Made by a program: the position numbers and the translations under genes. DNA of 64,000 nt, taken from NCBI RefSeq assembly GCF_022201045.2, contig NC_068560.1, positions 37,473,001 to 37,537,000 of the forward strand, in the 5' to 3' direction. Source of the DNA: Citrus sinensis (Eukaryota; Streptophyta; Magnoliopsida; Sapindales; Rutaceae). Every line of letters begins with the position of its first letter. Within the stretch, counting starts at the first letter, position 1. Shown here one piece after another: positions 33,952 through 46,105 of this stretch. The notes beneath the pieces are model-generated. The model was not told the origin of the DNA and did no database searches. It saw nothing but the letters and a program-made list of their open reading frames with translations.

Positions 33952-35847
33952 ATGAAAGAGAGGGCTGGCTATGTTACAATTCTACTCAATTTGTTAGCTT
34001 TGCTTTTCATGGCTCTAGTCACCTTTTTGCCAGAACCCACCGAGTCCAAAAAACAACCTGCAGCAGCACTACCACCATCGAAACGCAATAGGAAGCAGCA
34101 AAAGGTGCAGAAGCAAAAGGAGAAACAACCATCCTCATGGGACCAAATCAAGAACTTACTCACCTGTAAACAGATCGAAGTGTCAAAAGTACACGACCCA
34201 GCTGCAAAGAACGTTAATGGGTACTCAAGGCTTGGATCTTCTTGCAGTTCTATATGCAGTTTTAAAGACGTTGTCCATGGGAACACTAAAGTTGTACACA
34301 GAGCTGATAACTCGCCTGAGAGTAGCACATTAGGTCAAGAGACTGGGTTACTGAGTCGAAAAGCTGTAAACGGCTCATCAACTCGGTCTGCTTCCGTGTC
34401 GGCGAGATCCAACGGTTGTCGGACGTATTCGTCATCTTCCAGAGGCATGCAATTCAGGAAACTTTCTGGGTGTTATGAATGTCACACCATCATTGACCCC
34501 AGCAGGTACTGTCATATTATTTATGATACCTAATATTTTTATATATGATATTGTTACGTCAGTAATTAAGAAAATTAATTTAAAATTTTGAAAGATTGAA
34601 ATTTTTTTAGAATTAAAGTTGAAAAAGATAAAAATGATCAGGTTTCCATCTCCACGGACCACCATTTGCGCTTGCTCTCAATGTGGAGAGGTCTTCCCAA
34701 AGATTGAAAGCTTGGAACTCCATCAAGCAGTTCGCCATGCAGGTCATTTTTTTTCTCTAAATAAAATAAAATAGAAATAGTATAGCTACTATCACTATTA
34801 TTTCTTATAGTAGTCTTGCCAATATGCAATCAAGAACTACATAGACTACGGTTAATTTGTCTTCTAGAAGGTTTGAAAAATTTGATTTGAAAAAGGTGTA
34901 TCAGTTATCATAATCATTTTGTGCTTTGACCGGGGGGCATAATTCCCGTTAATTTTGGATTTACCGCACTAACTTTACTTACTTTTAGCCGAATCGTGCA
35001 ATGGTAACACCTCTTCTTTTGATTTTACCTTCAATGGGCCAGTTAGTACAATAATACTACAACTGTTCCTGGCTAAACCGTAGGAATGTTAAACTGATAG
35101 GCTTTGGTGGCAGACTCTTATTGGTAGATGACCCGTGACCCTGCCGACAAGTCGAAGTTAATGTACTTGCGTAATATTTGACGTAAGGACTGTATTTTAC
35201 AAGTTTCGATGTTGGGTGCAGTTTCGGAGCTGGGCCCGGAGGACTCAAGCCGCAACATCGTGGAGATAATCTTCAAATCAAGCTGGCTCAAGCAAAACAG
35301 CCCGATGTGCAAGATCGAACGGATATTAAAAGTCCACAACACCCAACGTACAATCCAACGGTTCGAGGACTGCCGTGATGCAGTCAAGACACGTGCGCTC
35401 AACAGTACGAGGAAGAATCCCAGGTGCGCTGCCGACGGAAACGAGCTCCTACGCTTCCACTGCACCACTCTATCATGCAACCTCGGCTCGCGCGGCTCGT
35501 CCACATTGTGCGGCTCGGTCCCCGGCTGCAGCGTGTGCACCATCATCAGGCACGGCTTCCGAGGCAAGGAGTGCAAAGGGGTTCGCACCACGGCCAGCAG
35601 TGGTAGGGCCCACGATTCATTGAAGAACTGTACGGACGAGCGCAGGGCCATGTTGGTCTGTCGTGTGATTGCTGGGAGGGTAAGGCGCGTGACGGATGAT
35701 GCGCCGTCGGAGGAGGACAGCGTTTCTGGTGGCTCATACGATTCTGTAGCTGGCTACACTGGGGTCTACTCCAATCTCGAGGAGCTGTTCGTTTTTAATC
35801 CAAGGGCTATCCTTCCTTGCTTTGTTGTCATTTACAAATCTCTTTGA
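33952..35847 (+). CDS. C2H2 zinc-finger protein with N-terminal hydrophobic segment and conserved C-terminal domain
   Basis: Exons 33952-34505, 34642-34742 and 35222-35847; 426 residues. Residues 6-25 (GYVTILLNLLALLFMALVTF) are strongly hydrophobic, like a signal anchor. Residues 40-70 are basic and Gln-rich. One C2H2 finger lies at 196-217 (C196, C199, H212, H217; CSQCGEVFPKIESLELHQAV). The C-terminal domain from 219 has SSRNIVEIIFKSSWLKQ, IERILKVHNTQRTIQRFEDC, RCAADGNELLRFHCTTLSC and a Cys-rich patch. This layout matches the plant family of At1g75710 and relatives (recalled), described only as C2H2-like. The C-terminal part recalls a PARP-like fold; this is inference. Function unknown. The start at 33952 follows the CT leader. 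Starting upstream at 33865 would add 29 residues read partly from the microsatellite. Confidence 0.88.
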
Positions 35848-38800
35848 TTTTGATCAGTTTAAATCAACCCCCTGGCTTATTAAGTGCTGCTCCATTACCG
35901 TATCCTGTGCATAAATCTTTTTTTTTTTTTGGGTTTATTTTATGAATTTAGCTCAACTGCATCAATGCATGCGTCTTTGATTAACCGTTACGTAATTTTT
36001 TTAAAATCAGAATTGATTTCTTTTAAAAAAATAAAAAATAAATTAAATACACTGAAGTCATTGATTGATCATGTGATGAAGGCAGTGCAAATTGTAGAGA
36101 GCCATTGGCCTGTCTTCTTCAATGGACACCTTTCATTGTCAAAATCACTCATTCAACAAGAACTCTTTATTTTAGTTGCTGGGTCTCCTGATACCCTTTA
36201 TTCAGCGGTAGCCTGACATTTTACGGACCACAATAAAGAACCATATTTATTTGTTTGATGCATTATTTTTTCCATGTAAGAAATGATTTTGATTTGATTA
36301 ATAATAATATACCAATATCATGAAATAGACAACTAGGGCAAAGCTTTATTCAAGGAAATGATGCATTTTTTTGTAGTAGTTTGTTGACAAATCTTCTTCA
36401 ATATGATTAAGTAATTTTTTTTTTTCTGAAAGCTGTGTAAAAATATATAAAAGACAATGCACTGAAATAATTAAGTACCACGTGAGATTTTCTTGGTTCT
36501 TGAAATAATTGAGAAAATAAAAATATTGACCTAACAAAAACAAGCTCGCCTAGTGAACGGATAGGTGAGGTGGTGTACGGGGCAGATGATTATTGCTCTC
36601 ACATGCTTGGCCAGTGCCCGTATGTCCATTCATTGTTTCAAATGTTTCAAGTGTTTTTTGTACTTCTTGAAATATGATTATTCATGATCATTATTTGGAG
36701 GAGGTTAGGCTTCTGCTTGATTTAATAATTAACGTTATCTCTCGATTGAAGGTACCGAAAATCTTGCACGCAAAAATGTAGAATATATATATATGTATAT
36801 ATGTATAAGGATGGGGGACCATTCTCATGATTTCTCAAATGAGAAACTTCTTACTGACAGTCCAACTAATGACACAAGTAATCGCTAATAACTGAGATTC
36901 GCAAGCATTAAGTAGGCACGCGTTGACAGTTCGTAATCGAGGTAGCTGTAGCACGTTACTGGAGCCAATATTTGGCAAACTGGACTCACTAATTGAGAAT
37001 TCAGTATCTGTCTCAAGCCTCAAGTCTCAACTCAAACTTAAAATATTATTCAATGCATTGGTTGCTAACTTGCTATTATTGCTTCTTGCTTTGAAGGTGT
37101 TCTAATTGCAAAACTTAATATATATATCTATATCTATATATATATATGACAGATTCCCATCAGTCATGATCATCAGTCAAGAGATGGATGTCGGTGGTGC
37201 CTTGGTGGGCGATCCTGATTGAACATTTCTTCCGCTTAAATCACCGATGTGGAGATATTTATAGACAGTCAGTTCATATAAAAAATTCGGACTCGGAGAT
37301 GAAAGTAAAATGTGGACTGTTCACCGTATTAAGTATTGCGTAATTGCATGCTCTCTCTCTCTCTCTCTCTAATTCAAATAATTATATTTATTGCACATAA
37401 AAAGTTATGCATTATTTTTTGAAAATGAATCCAAAAATTGACAACAATATACTTGCCTTCGCAATGAGGTAAAATGCTGGATACGGTATATATCGGTCTA
37501 TCTTTTTTCTTCTTTTTTTTCCCCTCACACGGTTCCAATAGAAACAATATTTTCCTCTGGAATGCTTCTTTTCATAAGATGTGTTTAGTTTTAGAGATTT
37601 TAACTTTGCAACTCTAATGATTCGATGTCTACATTTTTGTTCCATTTGGAAAAGTACAAAAATTCCTAAATGCAATAGGTGCGACAAAAATTCAGAGACA
37701 TTGAGGATTTTGGTTGTGCTTAATCCCAAACATCTCGTATTGGCATTAGAAATAAGACCAATCAATTAATTGATTGGACTCACCAGTACTAATAAAAAAT
37801 TGACCTAAGATACACTGCATATAGAATATCGTACCATTCAATGTAAGCTAAAGTATATATTAAAGTGTTGCACGCACCGACGAAGTTTATTTTATGCGTA
37901 CGATTGATTTAAAACCATGGCGTGACATCACTTGTAATTAAAAGCCCCGATCAATCAGCTTTGGAAAGGGTCCATATTTAATGAGGGTTCGTCTTGGGCT
38001 TGTTATGCGAAACTAGGAAGCCCAATAATTGTCCAGGCTTAAGGCTATTATCTAAAAGCTCCAATTCACAATGGCTAAAGCTCTCATTCGGGTAAATAGA
38101 AACGAAACCCAAATGGCAAGATAGCCTATTTAAAAAGCCGAGTAATTTTGGAAAATCATGCCCCTTTACATAAACTATTCACGAGTTGGGATTATGCTTT
38201 AGGTAAGTTATAGACCTCATCATTGTTACGCTATATTTAATGAGAGCAAGTACAAGACACAATTGTAGTTGTCTTGCAGAGTCATTATGTCAAGCCTTCC
38301 CTCTTAATGATATCATCTGAATTGTTCTGACCATCCTCATCATCTTTTTCACTCTTCCCAGATTAATTTGGTCTTCGAAATGGCTTTTTTAGCCTTTGAA
38401 TTCTTCGGGCAGCTTTAGTATGATTAAAGCCTACGTGTACAAACAAGCCTACCTATCGATTTTCTAAATGATCATGGCTTGCTGTTACGCAATAACTAAG
38501 GCTGCCACAAGTGTAAGATAACCAGTAAGATCAATCATCATTTGATTGGTTTCATATTTGAACGAATAAACCAATCAAGACCAAATGAGGGTTGGTTTAA
38601 TTGATTTTACTTGTATAACTACCAATTAAGCATCTATAGTGTTAATGAATAATGATCGCAATAGTTGGGACAATATCATTCGTTTAAGAGTTTGATTTGT
38701 CAGATGGGGTCACTTATGTTTAAGTGCTCATTTGCTAGAGATACTTTCAAGATTTATTATGAGACAAAGATGCTAACCCATCATTCAGGAGCATTTAAAT

Positions 38801-39950
38801 GTTCTATTAAAAGGTTTGGGAAGGCCACTAGATGGATTGGCTTCACATGTAGACAAGAGAGTTAGTTTTTGATAACCTTTTATATTAAGCTATAAATCTC
38901 TTCTTTAACATCAAATCATCTAAAGGAAGGTAAAGCAATCAACCCATTCAATGTTCCCAGCGTGTTCACTCCCACTTAATTATCTAAATGACAGATAAAT
39001 TATACTTAACGCATCCGTTTATTAATTCTTCATTAATAAACTTATTAAAGGGTGTCCATCAAAAGTTAGTAGGATCACTACACTCATGATTTGCTCTAAT
39101 GAGCTAGGTATGAAGTTGGAGTTTATATGTGCAATCTCGGTTGAATTTGAATGGTTTGATCCAAATTTAAATGCGTGTGTCTATATATTATAATAATAAT
39201 AATGTCAATTTAAGTTATGTTATGATAGATAAATCAATCTCCTATGAGAAAAAAGAAGTATGAGGTTCGAAACTCACTTAACACTATTAACATAAATAAT
39301 TTTTTTCCTTTAAAAAAAAGAGTCACTAAATATATGTATTAGTTTGCTTCCATATAGCATAATATCTTAAGCCTACCCCCGCACAATTTTATTTTAAATC
39401 CACCCAAAAGGTCTAATGTTGTTTGAAAATGGATTCATCATAACCATTGATAACAAAAAGATGCAAGATTTCTAACACCTCTTACCCTTGGGTGTTGAGA
39501 TATATAAGCATTAAATAAGGAAAAAGAAAAAAAGAAAAACCATTAAAAGCCATGGTCAATTCAAGCTAAACCAAAAGCTATGCATAGTCTTTCTTTGCAA
39601 TATATAGTCGAAGTTAATAAAGGAACTAGTCTGTGAGGACAAGTGAAGCCCATGCAAATGATTTGGGCACATGGTTTTGCTTGCGAACATGCTTTTTGAG
39701 TGTTCCCAAATAGAATAAACACAACCTTTGAAAACCTCAACTCTTTTTAAATCCTAACAGCCAAACGACATAAATGATAGCAGTACACTTCCCGGAGGGC
39801 ATCTGGCAAGCAAGCCAAGAAAGAAAGAGACTTATAACAATGTCAATACGCAGGCCTCAGACTCAAAGAGAGAGCTTTGTTATACAAGTAAGAGCTGCTA
39901 CCGATCATCAACAAGAAGTCCCTCAAAACAAGACCTTAAACTTCTCTGCA
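35848..39950. other. Long gene-free stretch
   Basis: AT-rich DNA with TA runs (36781-36806, 37117-37147) and a CT run (37351-37369). A SINE-like B-box word (GAGGTTCGAAACTC, about 39261) is followed by T-rich sequence at 39299. Frames such as 37412-37765 have no family signature. Nothing else supported. Confidence 0.45.
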
Positions 39951-40211
39951 ATGAAACTCTTTAATCGCTTTCGCAAGATTCTCATGCGGCTTCTATTTTC
40001 TTTCCCTTCTCATGGGACGTCGGCTAGCACATCAAGCACGGCTTCCAAACAAAAAGCTTGTGACAAATATGAACCACCGAAGACTTCTTGCAGCTCTTAT
40101 TACTCGTCTCATTCACATTACTCAGAGGCCATAGCTGATTGCATTGAGTTCTTCAATAAGTCGTCACAAGAAGGGATTTTGGATGGCCGAAAATCTGATG
40201 CGTGGGTTTAA
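39951..40211 (+). CDS. Small basic plant-specific peptide
   Basis: A single-exon frame of 86 residues: MKLFNRFRKILMRLLFSFPS, then a Ser/Thr-rich linker and the block KTSCSSYYSSHSHYSEAIAD-CIEFFNKSSQEG. The amphipathic basic start and the YSEAIADCIEFFN block are conserved in eudicot peptides that databases often call Josephin-like (recalled). No Josephin catalytic residues are visible, so I would not accept that enzyme role. Function unknown. The frame stays open upstream to ATGs at 39840 (123 residues) and 39774. I prefer 39951 because the conserved part starts there. Confidence 0.65.
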   Translation: MKLFNRFRKILMRLLFSFPSHGTSASTSSTASKQKACDKYEPPKTSCSSYYSSHSHYSEAIADCIEFFNKSSQEGILDGRKSDAWV

Positions 40212-40700
40212 TATTCGTATTAAATTTATATGCTTTTAAGTTTTATCTATTGATGCATGCATGCATGGTTAATTACCTTGTCTTGCTTTTGTTTATACAT
40301 ATAAGATTTACTGCTGTTTCTGTACTGTTGAATCTATTAGCAGTTTCTTTTCGGTAATATGTGGGTTATATAAAGTCCCACTGTCAAATTATAGAGAAGA
40401 TCTGCTGTTTGTTCTATGTGTACATTAAGGCAAATGACCTTGATATGAGAAATTCATTGTTGCTCTCTTTTCTTCTTAGAATCTTCTTGATGATTCTTTT
40501 TTTTTTTTCCATTTAATTTCAATGTTTTTCTAGTACTATGCTATAAATAAATACACTCAAGGTAAACATTCCTATTTTTTTTTTCCCTCCAAATCATGTC
40601 ATAACTATTCCGGCATCGACTAGAAAACTTATAAGAGCAATTCTTAATCTGTAAAATGCAATTCATTTGTCTCGAAAAAAAGGCAAAAAATGCAAGTAAA

Positions 40701-41914
40701 GGGTGCGTTTAGCGCCCCTCATTAATGCAGTGCAACCCCATGTTTGATGTAACAAATAGCTGCATTGAGGTGTATTATATGGATTAAGATTCTCTCATGA
40801 TCTGATCATACCATGAGTAAATAAATCAATTGCTAATTGATTATTAATAAATAAAAAAATCAAAAAAGTTAAATCTTATCCATACATTACCATTAAAAGA
40901 CACATGATAGAAGATCTTTAAAAGTTCAGTAAAACTAAGATCAGGAGAGGATCATATTCCGTATTATATGTAGCCGCTTGCTAAAAGTCGGTTTAGTTAA
41001 TGTAGGTTAGTTTTTTATAATATTATTTTTTATTTTTTATTTTTATATTATAATTATTAATATAAGTTAAATTTATAATTTATTATTCAATAACATTATA
41101 TTGTTTTTTTTACTTTTTTTATATTAAAAATATAAGTAAATAATTTATTATTTAATTATATTATAATAATTAATATATAAAATTAATTAATATTTAATAA
41201 GTTAATATAACTAATAATAAATATCTAAATTTAAAAATATTAATTTAAAATTAATAATAACAATAATATAAATATAATATAAAATATTATTGCATATGTT
41301 GCAATACTCTTACTTAGATGATTTAGCACAATTCATTTTATTAGTGAATATGTTACAACAATTGTCACTTTATTATTTTGTGATTATTTTGTGATATGTA
41401 TAAGCTTTTATTCTATCATCCTAAGATGACTTTTGAACTAATATTATAGGTTTTAACTATTTATTTATGTTGATATATTATTTAGAGATTATTTGATTAA
41501 ATTATTTGCTTCAATCTTTATTTCAATAGTTATATATTTAGAAAAATACTGAAAAACAAATGTCATGCTTCCGAAAATTTAAGACTATAAGCTTCGATTT
41601 TGTAAAGAATTATGATATTTTTTAACATTTATATTAAAAATGTTAAATTTTTAAAATTTAAGACTTCTATGTTTAGTATTTTTCTAAATACTAATATATA
41701 TTATTTTCTAAATATTTAATTTAAATTAATCATAAAAAATTAATACAATACGATGTAGCACCAAATATAATATAATTTAAAATTAATACAATACAATACA
41801 ACATCAAACATTGTACAATATTATTATAATACAGTAATAATATAAATAATACAATACGCTTATACTAAAATAATGTAATATAGCATAATAGATTATACTA
41901 TACCAAAAGCACCC
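40701..41914. mobile_element. AT-rich DNA transposon derivative (PIF/Harbinger- or hAT-like)
   Basis: The left end reads GGGTGCGTTTAGCGCCCCTC and the right end ACCAAAAGCACCC, so GGGTGC-TTT is an inverted terminal word. Subterminal words also face each other: ATGTTTGATGTAAC on the left and ATACAACATCAAACATTGTA (41795) on the right. The interior is extremely AT-rich with no transposase. No target duplication was clear, so the superfamily is open. A Mutator-like MITE (40781-40961) is inserted in it. Confidence 0.55.
40772..40970. mobile_element. Mutator-like MITE, copy B, with perfect 9-bp target duplication
   Basis: The element 40781-40961 (181 bp) is flanked by GTATTATAT at 40772-40780 and 40962-40970. 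Left end GGATTAAGATTCTCTCATGA; right end GATCAGGAGAGGATCATATT plus CC. Read on the minus strand it resembles copy A (1874-2044) along its length, including the shared inner word TTTTAAAGATCTT. It sits inside the older AT-rich transposon derivative. Confidence 0.87.
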
Positions 41915-42631
41915 AAAATGTAATATAGGGGCCAGGCCATTAGTTTTGAGAATGATTTTGATGTCACGTTTTTAATTTTGCACAAAGACCCGGAGAATTG
42001 GACCACTTCTTGATTAATAATGATAGTCAGGCTGATTAGGCAACAGCTAGTTGGTACTACTTGCTTTATTTTGGGAGTAATAATCTTCAAATAAAAAAAA
42101 ACGATGATAAAAATAATATGTAATTTCGGGTGGATTTAAATATTTTATGTCCAACACATAATTTTTAACATAATAATTTCAAGTAAATTTATACTTTTTT
42201 TTTAATCGGCGTTTAGTCTTCTTTTATCATTTTTGTTATTTTTGACCACCTAAGAACCTCTCAAAGCATGCGAAACACTGACAGGGTGTTCCCTATTCCA
42301 AACAGTGGGCCGGCCTCATTTAGCCCATACTTTGGCTATGGCTTTGAATTATAAAGCCCAGGGTCCTCCAGTCCCTGATCTTTGATTCATTTTATCAGAA
42401 AATTTGAGTGGACTTAACAGAATTCCGATTCAAGACAAGCATTTAGATTGTTTATGCAGGAAGCAAAGCTCAGAAACAGTACAATATTTTATTTCATGAG
42501 CTCTCACAAAGAACAAACATACTCCGCTTACAATGTTATCTCATGGCAGGCCAAATGTACCGGCTAGAAAGTTTAAAAAGTAACAAAATAAAAAATCATT
42601 CATGGAATTCAACTGTTGTTATGAAATGTAC
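41915..42631. other. Intergenic, 3' side of WEB gene
   Basis: AT-rich. The last 150 bases are probably the WEB gene 3' UTR. No other feature seen. Confidence 0.45.
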
Positions 42632-43912
42632 TCAATAGCGATTTTCTTGGCTTCCTTTTTTCTTAGAAAAAATCCCACCAATTAGAGGGATTAACGGCTT
42701 CTTCTTCTTCTTTTTCAAAGAAGGGTGTCGTTCCAGGACTTGAACATCTTTCGGGACGATAACTTGGGCTAGAGATGGTGGATTGGCAAATGTCACGTAT
42801 CTCTTCTTTTGAAGTTCTATTCCATCTTCAGGAGACTTGTGTGTGTTGACTTCAAATTTTGTTGAATCTTCAACGGTCTTGACATGTTCAATCTCAACTT
42901 CCATCATCTGCTTTTCTGATTCCCTTCCCCTTATTTGCCGGAGCTCTCTCTTGGTACGTTCAAGCTCTTGTTTAAGAGACGAGAGATAATTTGCCATCAA
43001 TGAGCTTTCTTCTTTAGCCTTCTCAAGGTTTTGCTTTGTCTCCTCTAACTCAGCTGTAATAGTTCCAATCTTGGATGTAGCTTGCGCATTTTCACTTGCG
43101 TCACCCCGCATCTGTATGTAAGTAATTAGGCAGGTGAATTAGTGCACCCTCAGGTCAGCAGTTAAGTAGCTTCTACTTTTAAAATTTAACTGTACGTAAT
43201 TAAAGATTACTAATGGATCTCTTTCGTGCTGTTGCTTCCAATGCGTCGACGACATATGATTTAACAAGGAAACCAATGCAACTTTACGTGGCATCTCCTT
43301 AATAAAAAGTTCTACAAGTATGTATAGATTTTTTTTAGAACATATATTCTTATCTAAGACGCCTTTATTCCATCACATGATAAAGAAAGCACGAAACTGT
43401 AGTAGCTAGCCGCATGCAGCCATGCCATAGAGAAATCTTGTACTCCCCCACAAGCAAAGCACAAGGAACTATACAAGTTTGGGCATGGACAAAGTTATTT
43501 CATAAACAATCATTAATTAACCGAAAGAAAAAGCTCAATATTCAGCTTCTTATTTCTTATGCAGTTGCCAGTAGAAATTTGAGTGCACTACCTAATTAAT
43601 GGTTCTTTTTGGGGGAAAAAAATTATCAGCATATTAAATCAATATGACAGAAAAGAACTTTACATTTGCTTCGACACTTCTCAACAACAATAAACTAGCG
43701 AAAAAGTGCAGGTTATAATTTCCAAGTGTTTGATAAATATATGTATGTATGTATGTACGTACCTCTTTGAGCTTGTTGGCATAAACCTCACCGGCTAAAA
43801 CCTTCTCACCGAACAAGGCAACAGCTTCTTTAACCGAACGAAACGGCGCCCTCGTATCAATCTCAGCTCTCTTAATCACCACTACTCCGTCTTCACTATC
43901 CATAATGTTCAT
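42632..43912 (-). CDS. WEB family coiled-coil protein (short member)
   Basis: Two exons, 43763-43912 and 42632-43111; 209 residues. Exon 1 carries the WEB signature: [20 protein letters not shown] then [13 protein letters not shown]. Exon 2 starts with a heptad-rich coiled coil (about residues 58-112, [20 protein letters not shown] and [15 protein letters not shown]). It ends in a basic tail with a run of seven Lys, [20 protein letters not shown]1/PMI2 members help light-driven chloroplast movement. Short members like this are not characterised in detail. By gene order it matches At1g75720 (recalled). The alternative start at 43903 would drop three residues. The 5' leader has GA repeats (43921-43980). 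Confidence 0.9.
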
Positions 43913-44979
43913 ACACTTGTTTGTGAGAGAGGGAGAGAGAGAGCTTGGGGACAGATTACAGAGAGAGAGAGAGAGAGAGAGCTTGGGAACAGATTATATT
44001 AAAGAATATAATGGAGATGGGGGGAGGCACAGACGTGTGCTGAGTGAAAGATGGCAACAAAGATGCGCTTTTAATATGATTTTTTAAAAATAAAAATATA
44101 TTAAAAAGACAAAGTGGGAGAGAGAGAGAGAGAGAGAGAGAAGGTGGTTACGATAGCTGATAGGTCTAAGTCTGATGTTGTTAAACAAGTAACAAAACAA
44201 AACAAATATCGTATGGGGGAGGCAGAGCAAGAGCTTCGTTACTTCGCGTCCACTTCACTAGAATTCTGTTTTTATTACAGCGTGTGTTCTGTTGTGATTC
44301 AGAGGCGGTGGGTGGATGGTCTATTGGTCTTTAGTTAATTTGGTCGCCGCACTTCAATTGTATTTTATTTGGCAAAAGAGAATGACTCTTCACCAATAGC
44401 CAACGGATCAACGGGGCCCGGGTATCTCAGTTTCCTCAACTTGTGTGTTTCTTTGCGGGGTCCGTTTGCATAATGTAATGTAACATGAAAATTTCCGACT
44501 TCTGATCAGAAAGCCTCTTTTCTAGCTAGCTAATTTTATCCAATATTACTTCCGTTTAACCCAAGTATGCCATCTACACTCAACAATTTACTTTGCTTCA
44601 TTAGCAAAATGATTCACAACTATATATTCGGACTTTGAAATGGCTTCTAATCAACCACAACTGAGAGTTGAGTTCAGTCAATGATGTATACAACTGATTA
44701 CTATTTAACAATTTTTTTTATGTCAAAGGAGGTTTTTAAATCATCTCCAAACAAATACACAGTGACCCGAGCCAAATATTTTAGTTGAGCTTATGATGAA
44801 ATGAAAGCAAACAACAACAATGGATTCCATTCTTTTAACTATATATAGTACTGGCTGGTTGCCTACCTTTCTTTTCGTCTATTTTCTTCGATTGCTAAAA
44901 GTTCTCAATTCATTTGTGTTTTCAACTAATTTTGGGGTAGGAAAAACCAAACCAATCTAGAACAATAAATTTATATTTT
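43913..44979. other. WEB gene upstream region with GA repeats
   Basis: Two (GA)n tracts (43963-43980 and 44117-44141) lie in the probable leader/promoter of the WEB gene, GAGA-type regulatory DNA in plants. The remaining DNA shows no gene. Confidence 0.45.
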
Positions 44980-46105
44980 TGGGGGAGATGGGGTACCTCA
45001 CTGGTTTGTTGTGTGCGGTGCGGTGCGGTGTATCTGAAATTCGGGGGAGGTGAGAAGAGGAGAGAGAGTGGTAACAATGGTGGAAGGTCAGAAACAAGAG
45101 AGGTGTCCTTCCAAATGAGCTTCACGCCTGCAAAATAGTGAAATAGAGGTTAGAGGTGAAGCCGGGGTACCCCGGCGTTCACACTCCGACGCTCAAGTTA
45201 GCAAACTCAAGCTTTTATGGTAAAGAGAGCTGGCCAGCCCTCTGTAAATTTAGGGTTTAAGGTTGAAGAAAACCTATTTTTTGGAGTGTGAGTGTTAATG
45301 GTGAGTGAGAGCCTGATGGAGAATGAAACCTAGGCACCTTTATATATGGAGTACTTCAGCTGCCACGTGGCGTACCCTTTTTGGCTAACGTCCTTTTACC
45401 TTTTTATGATTTTTGGGCCGTTATGTGCATGTTCGCGGCGTATCTCATCCTTTGGAAACGTGGCGCGTGCTGGAGAGTGGTCCAGGGTACCTCTGCAGTA
45501 ACTGTCGGGTAGGCGGCTGAGGACCACTGCCCTTGGGACAGTGTCTTTCACTTTTGGCAGAGGTAGCAGGCGGCTGTCCCCCCCTTTTGGTACGACGTTC
45601 TTGATTCCTAATTCTGACAAAATCGAATAATATCTTTTAAGAGGTAGAGACGTTTCTCATGGTGGATATTTTTGGAGGATTCTCTTGCATCTGATCTGCT
45701 GGGTACCTCGAGTCACGTGGGGTACCTCAATTTATGTGGGGTACCCCTAATTGTGCGGGGTACCTCTATTTGTGTGGGGTACCTCTAATCAAGCAGGGTA
45801 CTTCTAATTACGCCGGGCACCTCTAATTGCGCAGGGTACCTCTAATCAAGCCGGGGACCTCTAATTACGCCGGGTACCTCTAATCATGCGGGGTACCTCT
45901 AATCATGCCGGGTACCTCTAATCATGCCGGTTACCTCTAATCAAGCCGGGTACCTCTAATCACGCAGGGTACCTCTAATCACGCAGGGTACCTCTAATCA
46001 CGCCGGGTACCTCTAATCAGGCCGGGTACCTTAAATTAGGACAGATATCTCTAATCATGCGAGGTACCTCTAATCATGTCGAGTACCTCGGATTACACTG
46101 AAGTT
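44980..46105 (-). mobile_element. LTR-like fossil of a Ty3/gypsy-type element (isolated LTR or fragment)
   Basis: On the minus strand this region looks like an LTR. It has a long upstream part with tandem GGTACC repeats (45701-46099), then a TATA box (CTCCATATATAAAGG, about 45337-45351), then a leader with CAAGCTCTCTTTACC-like and TTGAGCGTCGGAGTG words (45186-45200). The last word recurs in R/U5 of plant gypsy (Tat/Ogre-like) LTRs, from memory. No gag or pol sequence or second LTR is seen beside it, so it is probably a solo LTR or remnant. Borders are approximate and no target duplication was found. It looks broken and old enough to have lost its internal part. It could instead be an unclassified repeat. 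Confidence 0.45.
45701..46099. repeat. Minisatellite: 21 in-register copies of a 19-bp unit containing GGTACC
   Basis: Consensus GGGTACCTCTAATCACGCC. Counting by eye, 21 consecutive units fit exactly from 45701 to 46099 (21 x 19 = 399) with no insertion or deletion. Differences are substitutions only, and are greatest in the outer units. The central units (10-17) are most alike, as expected for arrays renewed by slippage or unequal exchange. Confidence 0.93.

Noticed and set aside
35118-35651. Long frame on the minus strand opposite the zinc-finger last exon
   Set aside because: It is the shadow of the GC-richer coding exon on the plus strand.
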